Assembly (NCBI GenBank): GCA_002343545.1
Contig: DDRA01000006.1
Coordinates: forward strand, 1 to 12,733
Reading direction: 5' to 3'
From: Bacteriovoracaceae bacterium UBA2428
Lineage (GTDB): Bacteria; Bdellovibrionota; UBA2428
Length of the DNA stretch: 12,733 bases
Positions 8,101 to 12,733 of this stretch are shown here, one piece after another. Each line of letters starts with the position of its first letter. The first letter of the stretch is position 1. Both the position numbers and the translations under genes were made by a program. The notes below the pieces were generated by a model. The model was not told the DNA's origin. It made no database searches and saw nothing but the letters and a program-made list of their open reading frames with translations.

Positions 8101-9177
8101 ACGACGACGAAAGGGGTCTACGATTGGTCGCTGCCGCTGGACGCCGCGGTCGACATGAACCTGCGCAACTTTACCGACTCGAGCGTCAGCCCGGGCACCG
8201 TCTACTACTACACCGTCCGACCGATCGTGCTCGGTTACCCATCCCGATCGCTCGACAACTTCGCCGAAGTCCGCGTCGTCGTGCCGCCGGATAACATGGC
8301 CCTCGTCCACCGCTGGATGGCGAACCAACTCTTCTGCGCGCGCATCGGTGCCTCCGCCATCCGTAACCAAAACTTCCGCTGCAGCTACGACGGCCCCGGC
8401 AGCGTGGAAGGTTACTACGACTTCGGGCGCGATCTGATCGTGGACCGCTTCGAACTCGGCGCCGACCTCAGCTCCCGCTCGCGTCAGCTCCCGGCCGCGG
8501 GCCTCAGCCAAGTTTCCGCGCAAGCCGCCTGCACGGCGATGAGCGGGATCGCGCTCACCGGCATCGCCTCGAGCGCCTACGCAAAGCGTTTGCTCAAACG
8601 CAGCGAGCACTACCTGGCTTCGGCGTGGGCCGATAACCTGAGCGCCCTCGACATCCAAGACCGCCAAGGCGGCGCGACGGCCAGCGACTTCTGCAACGGC
8701 AACGGTTCGTCGCTCGAAGCCACGGGGAGCAACCTGAGCTGCGTGAGCCGCTTCGGAATCTCGGACGCGGCCGGTAACGCCTGGGAATGGGTCAGCGACC
8801 GCGTCAACTCCGGCGTCGGCCTCTCGGGATCCGAACACAAACTTGACCCCAACAATACGGACCTCGACGGGCGCAGCCTGCTCGACATCGGCAATCGCTT
8901 CCTCACCACGACGGAGTGCTTCTCGCCCTTCCTCGGACTACCGATCCCCCGCGTCGGCGCGAGCTGCCCCAACGGTAGCCTCGAGACCTCGACCACGCCG
9001 CTGCCGCTCCTCGCGAACGGATACTTCTTGGCGCCGCCCACGAATGGCGCCGCCTTTCCCATCGTCGGCGGTAGCTTCAACTCCGCGACGACCTATCCGA
9101 GCATCGCCACGACGGCCTTCATGGTGGCGACCTTCGCGGGCGCCGGGGCCCGTTGCGGATTTACGGTTGACCCTTAA
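5140..9177 (+). CDS. Large secreted lipoprotein: eight ASH/choice-of-anchor-D repeats plus HRWMAN/FGE-like C-terminal module
   Basis: The ATG at 5140 gives 1345 aa, beginning MLRAGRYLWLGLLAGC: a short signal with a perfect LAGC lipobox (Cys16). An upstream in-frame ATG at 5074 lies inside the previous gene and would add 22 Arg/Pro-rich residues, so it is rejected; AAGG at 5130-5133 sits at a suitable distance as ribosome site. Eight Ig-like repeats of the ASPM/SPD-2/Hydin type follow (residues about 35-930), each with N-x-G, a C-x(9-12)-C pair, an F-x-P-T-like strand and a terminal Y-x-(D/N)-G. From residue 939 comes the end module shared with the preceding gene: HRGWTEIFALG, an FN3-like unit, VPPDNMALVHRWMAN at 1048-1062, then an FGE-sulfatase-like domain with AKRLLKRSEHYL, GNAWEWVSD at 1212-1220, VGGSFNS and a final GARCGF. 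Outer-surface location is likely; binding role inferred. Confidence 0.88.
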   Translation: MLRAGRYLWLGLLAGCLGGEITYDDAGLALVRVDAPDLSPLADQLVHTEHATSFALRNEGPLSAEGLRAELIQPEGGPFRLSAADCGASLASQGSCRYSLGYAPTTTGPHTAVVKVTYLDGFGSQSFEFPVEGSAGHVARLKIEEGYDADLGVLAPGHETSRTFWVLNEGNLAARSLAGKRSGDGEINFLGGRFPGTGGTCGDTLKAGERCALVAGLKPTTYRNHLNSLFVEYFNGQGVDRAGADFKAISADIAPELVFFGSSQISYPATLASLESEKSFRIVNSGYARARDIRVELPPDFHVGTKTCDLAELPVAQECEITLLFRPTQAGAQSHDFHVTYSDGASRRSITGTLSGIGRSPGRFDFLSYATSAPLTVADFGIVGVNTIPSLRVVLRNSGDVGIKDFAFGSAPSPFRIASHNCGTEIDAGATCLLTLEAQAVTAGAITASLRLDFHDGTRATHANLALAATAREIGVLSWDGIATNYTFTRTLVGAVRGHTLSLRNGGLADATNISWSFAPNSLRIKGGTWPGTGGNCPAAPFTLAAQSSCTVEVEFAPTARGATAATLTMNYYDGEKANSRRLDLMGTGQDDAHLIFSEGNLVERPNPTNFGAISRYPENMVLPIMIQNSGEVTATAVDLSLADGAKVAFLRSHELWTCGASVGGGSTGGCLAWISIDRSADGDFTEEVIVRYKMSNGVDAEARLALEFSVGPHGLLLSDPFVAPLNGITTFEVGNAPQGGATLTTLTFRNAGAGAISSLAFEGIEGFFAVVPGGTTCGANLAAGASCGLQVRFSPTGLTTQNDLFTIRYQDGAKEVVIPSQLRATGLRPAVLTITEAPLFDFGFVVRGNQSTKNLTVRNTGGWTATTMSLTALSAPYTLQTTCGASLAPNTTCSAQVTFAPTDIGVEHLATLQVNYNDGRSAITSERPLRGVGEPPLHQHRGWTEIFALGAEVTRGNVSASDRRVTLRWNAMIPEAESLTAYAVFRTTTKGVYDWSLPLDAAVDMNLRNFTDSSVSPGTVYYYTVRPIVLGYPSRSLDNFAEVRVVVPPDNMALVHRWMANQLFCARIGASAIRNQNFRCSYDGPGSVEGYYDFGRDLIVDRFELGADLSSRSRQLPAAGLSQVSAQAACTAMSGIALTGIASSAYAKRLLKRSEHYLASAWADNLSALDIQDRQGGATASDFCNGNGSSLEATGSNLSCVSRFGISDAAGNAWEWVSDRVNSGVGLSGSEHKLDPNNTDLDGRSLLDIGNRFLTTTECFSPFLGLPIPRVGASCPNGSLETSTTPLPLLANGYFLAPPTNGAAFPIVGGSFNSATTYPSIATTAFMVATFAGAGARCGFTVDP
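5260..7953 (+). repeat. Array of eight Cys-paired ASH-type repeats
   Basis: The closing Y-x-(D/N)-G tyrosines (residues 118, 233, 341, 454, 572, 693, 810 and 917 of the second lipoprotein) fall at nucleotides 5491, 5836, 6160, 6499, 6853, 7216, 7567 and 7888, a period of 107-121 aa. Every unit has a Cys pair spaced by 9 to 12 residues, such as CGASLASQGSC, CGTEIDAGATC and CGASLAPNTTC. Units 2 and 5 share an extra PGTGG(T/N)C segment just before the first Cys. Unit 6 is the most diverged, with YKMSNG replacing YxDG. DNA identity between units is low. Confidence 0.75.
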
Positions 9178-9249
9178 GACAGCCGAAAGCGTGTCACGGC
9201 TCACGACACATGCCCTCAGGGTCCTCCGGACACCTTAGAATGATCCCCC
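9178..9249 (+). other. 72-nt gap before motA
   Basis: The gap between the second lipoprotein gene and motA holds only weak structure: AGCCG (9181-9185) can pair with CGGCT (9197-9201), or GTGTC (9191-9195) with GACAC (9205-9209), plus a small GTCC/GGAC hairpin near 9221-9231. There is no T-run terminator. No convincing promoter is seen, and no clear Shine-Dalgarno precedes the motA ATG. Read-through from the lipoprotein genes is therefore possible. Confidence 0.4.
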
Positions 9250-10041
9250 ATGAACTTGATCAACGTCGTCGGCATTCTCTTCGCCATCGCGGTCATGCTC
9301 GTCTCCATGATCTGGGGCAACCCGAGCCCCATGAAGCTCGTCGATCCCCACGCCATGATCGTCGTGCTCGTGGGCACCGCGGCCTGCGTGGGCGTGGCGT
9401 TCCAGCTCAACAAAGCGAGCCGAATGATCCTCATCTTCTTTCGCAACATGCTGGGATCGAAGAAGGCCGACGCCCGACAAGTCATCGCGGAACTCATGAA
9501 GTTCGCCGACGCCTACCGTAATCAAGGCGCGCAGCTCGACGGCTTGCTCCAAGGCACGAAGGATCCCTTCCTTCGCGAAGCCATGACGGCGCTCAAGGAC
9601 GAAGTGCTCGAGCCCAAGCAACTCGTGCGCGTGCTCCGCACCCGGGTCGAGACGACCTTCGAGCGCTACAACGACGAAGCCAAGATGTTCGCGGCCTGCG
9701 GCAAGTATCCGCCGGCCATGGGCCTCATGGGCGCGGTGCTCGGGATGATCGCGCTGCTTGGCACGCTGGGCACGCCGGGCGCCGAGAAGAACATCGGCCC
9801 CGCCATGTCGGTTGCACTCGTGGCGACCCTCTACGGCATCGCCTTCGCGAACCTCTTCGTGATTCCGATCGGCGAGAACCTGCAAGAGAGCGCGAAGGCC
9901 CTGCGCGCCAAGAACACGATCATCGTCGAGGGCGTGCGCCTGATCGCGGCCCACACGAACCCGATCGTGCTCGCGGAAGAACTGAATTCCTTCCTGCTAC
10001 CTTCGGAGCGGCTCGACTGGAAGAAGTTGAGCGGAGCCTAA
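9250..10041 (+). CDS. motA: Flagellar-type motor stator protein MotA
   Basis: This 263-aa protein is the ion-channel and torque-generating stator subunit, pairing with MotB in the inner membrane. Four membrane segments are visible at about residues 4-22, 34-51, 154-173 and 184-206, with a large cytoplasmic loop between the second and third. The TM3 signature KYPPAMGLMGAVLGMIALLG and TM4 signature VALVATLYGIAFANLFVIPI are diagnostic, including the conserved prolines at 154/155 and 206. The loop segment RTRVETTFERYNDEAKMF (131-148) holds the charged residues that in the family contact FliG. The TM3 position that is Thr in sodium-type PomA (GTLVGL) is Ala here (GAVLGM), as in E. coli MotA. Length is normal. 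It is followed after 3 nt by motB, so the two form an operon. Confidence 0.95.
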   Translation: MNLINVVGILFAIAVMLVSMIWGNPSPMKLVDPHAMIVVLVGTAACVGVAFQLNKASRMILIFFRNMLGSKKADARQVIAELMKFADAYRNQGAQLDGLLQGTKDPFLREAMTALKDEVLEPKQLVRVLRTRVETTFERYNDEAKMFAACGKYPPAMGLMGAVLGMIALLGTLGTPGAEKNIGPAMSVALVATLYGIAFANLFVIPIGENLQESAKALRAKNTIIVEGVRLIAAHTNPIVLAEELNSFLLPSERLDWKKLSGA

Positions 10042-10044
10042 GCG

Positions 10045-10818
10045 ATGGCCCACGAACCAACGGGTACCGACGAGCACGACGACGACGACGCCCACTCTCA
10101 TCGCGGGCACGGCGGCGGTCACGAGGAAGGCGGCCACGGGGAGCCTTGGCTCGTTTCCTACGCCGACCTCATGACGTTGCTCTTTGGCTTCTTCGTTCTC
10201 ATGTACAGTTTCGAGGCCGCCAAGAAGGGCGCCGCGCAAGACATCGACCCCGAAACGGTCAACGTGAAGAAGGAACTCGCCCGCTACTTCGGCGGCAGCT
10301 ACGTCGATCCGCTCGACGCCGTCGCCAAGGACATCGGGCAGGCCATCGAGTCCGCGGGCATGGGATCGGAAACGACGCTCACGCAAACCGCGAACGGCTT
10401 TAAGATCGAGTTCACGAGCACGGTCATCTTCCGACCCGGCGAGACCGAGATCGGTCCCAAGGCGAAACCCGTCATCGAGACCTTGGCCCAGCTCATCCTC
10501 GTCAAGGGAGAGAACTTTAAGATCCGCGTGGAAGGCTACACGGACGATTCGCCGGTCGGGGCGCGCAGCCCCTACCCCTCGAACTGGGAGCTCAGTGCCG
10601 CCCGCGCGGCCTCCGTGGTGCGCATCTTCGAAGGTGCCGGACACAACCCCGAGAACCTGACGGCCATCGGATTCGGATCGACGCGCGCGCTCGGAGCCAA
10701 TCGCGGCGAGGACGGCAAACCCGATCCCGCGGCCCAGGCCCGCAATCGGCGCGTCGTGCTGTACGTGGTGAACGACGGCGTCCCCGCGCCCGAAGCGAGC
10801 GCGACGCCGGGCGGATAG
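10045..10818 (+). CDS. motB: Flagellar-type motor stator protein MotB (OmpA-like peptidoglycan-binding)
   Basis: This 257-aa protein anchors the stator to the cell wall and carries the ion-conducting Asp. The single membrane helix at about residues 35-56 reads WLVSYADLMTLLFGFFVLMY, with Asp41 matching the essential E. coli Asp32. After a linker and plug region, the OmpA/MotB C-terminal domain spans about 118-243, with VIFRPGETEI, the peptidoglycan-contact segments GYTDDSP (164-170), SNWELSAARA (179-188) and NRRV (234-237). A GGAG at 10033-10036 inside the motA end provides a ribosome site 8 nt before the ATG. The odd part is the N-terminal 33 residues, with seven His (3, 11, 17, 19, 22, 26, 31) and many Asp/Glu instead of the usual basic tail. 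The C-terminus faces a convergent gene 12 nt away. Confidence 0.95.
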   Translation: MAHEPTGTDEHDDDDAHSHRGHGGGHEEGGHGEPWLVSYADLMTLLFGFFVLMYSFEAAKKGAAQDIDPETVNVKKELARYFGGSYVDPLDAVAKDIGQAIESAGMGSETTLTQTANGFKIEFTSTVIFRPGETEIGPKAKPVIETLAQLILVKGENFKIRVEGYTDDSPVGARSPYPSNWELSAARAASVVRIFEGAGHNPENLTAIGFGSTRALGANRGEDGKPDPAAQARNRRVVLYVVNDGVPAPEASATPGG

Positions 10819-10830
10819 ACGCGGAGATCC

Positions 10831-12733
10831 TTACGCGGCTTTGAGTTCGTGAACGTTATCGGGCGGCGGCGAACCCTCGTCGCCACCTCCATCACCGCCG
10901 GACGACGAATCCGAGTTCGTCGAAGCCGTCGCGCCCAGGCACTCCTCGCGCCACGCGAGCACGACCTCACGCGCATCCTGCGCGACGGGCGGAGCGCTGG
11001 GCAGGAGCTTGCGCGCGTTCTCGGCGAAAGACTTCCAAACCTCTTCGTTCTCTTCGGGCTTGGGCGGGTTGCGGCGCAGTCCCTCGAGTTCGATGTCGAG
11101 CATCTCGCGGAGCTTGGTGCCGGGCGCCGCCACGAGCCCGTTCAGGCGCGTCCCGAGGGGAGCCTCGCCGAGCGAGACGATGAGCCGAGCCTTCGCGGCG
11201 GTCGGCAGCGTCTTCAACAGCACGTCGAAACTTTCGTTCTTGAGGCGTTCCAGGAGGAAAGCCGGGAAACGGCGAAGCGTGACTTCGGCGAAGCGATCGG
11301 GATCGGCGGTGCGCGCCAAGGCCTCGAGCACGTAGACCTCGCGCTTGGGATCGGCGACTTCGAGCAAGCGCTCGAGCGAGCGCGCGAAGGGCGGCGGCTG
11401 CGATTGACGCTCGAGATCTTTCGCCTTCGCCTTGAAGCGCTCGGCCAGCTCGGCGAGGCGGCTCACGTCGAGCGCCACGCCGGAGCGAATGATCGCGGGC
11501 ATCTGATCGTCGGAGCACGCGGAAAGAAAACGAGACGTCGCGTGCACGGAGAGGACGTTCACGAAGAAGGCTCCGAAGTCGGCGTCTTCCGCAACCCACG
11601 CGGCCACGGCCTCGGGGCGTACGCGCAGCAGCAGCTCGCGCGCTTCGTCGTCGAGACCGATGTCGGGAACGACGAGGTCCGTCACGATGCCACGGCGAAC
11701 GTCCTCGGCGGCGCGACGACGCTCGTCCGCGGAGTTCTCCCCCTCCAGGGCTTCTTGCCAAACGCTCCGCTCTTGATCACTCAAACCTTGGATGAGTTCA
11801 CGCAAGACGGCTTCGGAAACCGCGCTCGCCAAGTAGCGCAGACGCGCCTGCGCCTCGGCCGTGCCCTCGCTCAACCAGACTTTCACGAGAAGGAGCGAAC
11901 GCTTGGGAAAATTCTTGTGGTAGTTCTCGAAACGGGTTCCGACCTCGCCGAGTTCCGACGGGGCCGTGTCCGCGCCCGCGGCGCGGGGCGCCTCGACGAG
12001 GGTCGGAGTCGGGGCCGGCGGCGGAGGCGGCGGAAGCGCGGGCATCGGGGCCGGCGCGGGAGGCGCGGCGGCCGGGGCGTCGGACTTGCGACCGGCCGCG
12101 AGTTTGAGCCCCATGAACAAGAGACCGCCCAAGAAGAGCGCGGGCAACAAAGTCATGGGCAAACGCGCGAGCGTCAGCATGAGTTCGTTCTTCCATCCGG
12201 GCTCTTCCGGACGCTGACGCGGAGAACTAAGATCCACGCTTTCGATGCGGAAGCGCGGTTTGATCGCGCCGCCGAGGTTGAACTTCATTCCGTCGAGCAG
12301 CGATTGAACCTGGGCCTTGCGGGGCTCGGCGAGCGACTTGTCCAGCAGCACCGTGATCTCGACGCTCTCGAGGTACCCGAAGAGGTTCGTCTTTTGCACG
12401 ACCTCGAGCGGATTCACGGGCGGTGGCGCGGTCGCGTTCATCGCGCCGGCCGAAGACTCGAGCGCGGCCGATCCCGGCAGGGGCGCCACTAAACCGAGCT
12501 TGGAAAAGAGGAAGTATTCCTCGGCATCTTTGTCGGGAAGGATGTCGGCGACTCTCACGGATCCGCCCAGGGGCCGGTTCTCGGTGGGCGTCTCTCCGCG
12601 GGAAGGATTCGCGCCGCCCGAGAGCTTCGCGTCGAAGGGCTTCGTGCGGACCTCGACTTCGACGGAGTACTCTCCGTCCTCGAGCACGCGCGAAAGCGAA
12701 CGCTCCACGTGGCCGCGCAGACGATCCACGAGA
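10831..12733 (-). CDS. Membrane protein with FliF-like periplasmic domain and FliG-like helical region (5' incomplete)
   Basis: The frame stays open to the right edge; a GTG at 12727-12729 could start it (632 aa), but an N-terminal membrane anchor is probably missing. Residues 1-168 resemble the C-terminal ring-building domain of FliF/YscJ: VERSLSRVLEDGEYSVEVEV, an insertion, then ESVEITVLLDKSLAEPRKAQ leading to a membrane helix at about 189-211. After the helix come GRKS, a Pro/Ala-rich linker (217-249) and a roughly 330-aa helical region. Pieces of that region recall FliG N, M and C domains, for instance RSLLLVKVWLSEG (277-289), PEAVAAWVAE with DDQMPAIIRSGVALD, and LERLKNESFDVLLKTLP with GTKLREMLDIEL. 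The tail (601-626) is Ser/Gly/Asp-rich. Convergence with motB and motor-type neighbours supports a motor-related role. The resemblance is weak and was judged by eye; it may instead be an unrelated ARM-repeat membrane protein. Confidence 0.5.
   Translation of the reverse strand, partial: LVDRLRGHVERSLSRVLEDGEYSVEVEVRTKPFDAKLSGGANPSRGETPTENRPLGGSVRVADILPDKDAEEYFLFSKLGLVAPLPGSAALESSAGAMNATAPPPVNPLEVVQKTNLFGYLESVEITVLLDKSLAEPRKAQVQSLLDGMKFNLGGAIKPRFRIESVDLSSPRQRPEEPGWKNELMLTLARLPMTLLPALFLGGLLFMGLKLAAGRKSDAPAAAPPAPAPMPALPPPPPPAPTPTLVEAPRAAGADTAPSELGEVGTRFENYHKNFPKRSLLLVKVWLSEGTAEAQARLRYLASAVSEAVLRELIQGLSDQERSVWQEALEGENSADERRRAAEDVRRGIVTDLVVPDIGLDDEARELLLRVRPEAVAAWVAEDADFGAFFVNVLSVHATSRFLSACSDDQMPAIIRSGVALDVSRLAELAERFKAKAKDLERQSQPPPFARSLERLLEVADPKREVYVLEALARTADPDRFAEVTLRRFPAFLLERLKNESFDVLLKTLPTAAKARLIVSLGEAPLGTRLNGLVAAPGTKLREMLDIELEGLRRNPPKPEENEEVWKSFAENARKLLPSAPPVAQDAREVVLAWREECLGATASTNSDSSSGGDGGGDEGSPPPDNVHELKAA

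Noticed and set aside
6646..8838. 730-codon open frame on the minus strand inside the second lipoprotein gene
   Set aside because: Same reason: composition is Arg/Ala/Glu/Gly-biased with no recognisable motif, whereas the opposite strand encodes eight regular repeats.
8773..9174. Active formylglycine-generating enzyme or sulfatase-maturation activity in the lipoproteins
   Set aside because: The fold signatures are present, but I see no clear counterpart of the catalytic Cys segment, there is no sulfatase gene nearby, and a lipoprotein with a repeat stalk suggests binding rather than catalysis.
9167..9195. Possible promoter before motA: TTGACC at 9167-9172, or a FliA-like GCCGAAAG at 9182-9189
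   Set aside because: No matching -10 box lies at 16-18 nt from TTGACC, and no TAAA-type -35 lies at the proper distance from the FliA-like octamer.
10819..10830. Shared terminator between the convergent motB and minus-strand gene
   Set aside because: The 12-nt gap and adjoining bases form no stable hairpin and no T-run on either strand.
10849..12492. 547-codon plus-strand frame opposite the FliF/FliG-like gene
   Set aside because: It is Arg- and Gly-rich with no membrane helix or motif; the minus frame is longer and has a coherent layout of domain, helix, linker and helical region.

Overview
This is a GC-rich, gene-dense stretch from a Gram-negative bacterium. Two very long secreted lipoproteins with repeat stalks and a degenerate formylglycine-generating-enzyme-like (FGE-like) end domain sit next to a MotA/MotB stator pair. 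That combination would fit a motile, predatory or deltaproteobacteria-like lineage such as Bdellovibrionota or Myxococcota. This placement is an inference from gene content and composition; no rRNA or other taxonomic marker is present.

Layout. (1) Positions 1-1077 hold the last codons of what looks like an RluA-type pseudouridine synthase, overlapping by ATGA a class I SAM-dependent RNA methyltransferase: an RNA-modification pair. (2) Positions 1078-1222 are non-coding and carry a strong 15-bp hairpin and competing inverted repeats built from three copies of a GAAGTT motif. (3) Positions 1223-9177 hold two tandem lipoprotein genes 8 nt apart. The first (1302 aa) has five FN3-like repeats. The second (1345 aa) has eight ASPM/SPD-2/Hydin-type (choice-of-anchor D) repeats, each with a Cys pair. 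Both end in the same composite module: a GW-containing FN3-like linker, a very conserved VPPxNMxLxHRWMAN segment and a divergent FGE-sulfatase (C-type-lectin-like) domain. (4) Positions 9250-10818 are motA and motB, 3 nt apart. (5) Positions 10831-12733 on the minus strand, convergent with motB, hold a 5'-incomplete gene for a membrane protein. Its layout resembles FliF ring-building domain, transmembrane helix, proline-rich linker and FliG-like helical repeats.

How they may work together. motA and motB form a stator. The convergent FliF/FliG-like protein is the natural candidate for a ring or rotor partner, possibly of a non-standard motor. The two lipoproteins look like outer-surface stalk-and-tip proteins with interchangeable stalks on a common tip. 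They are co-directional with motAB and only 72 nt upstream, so a shared transcript is possible but not shown. The most promising undescribed items are the shared HRWMAN tip module and the FliF/FliG-like chimera beside motAB.
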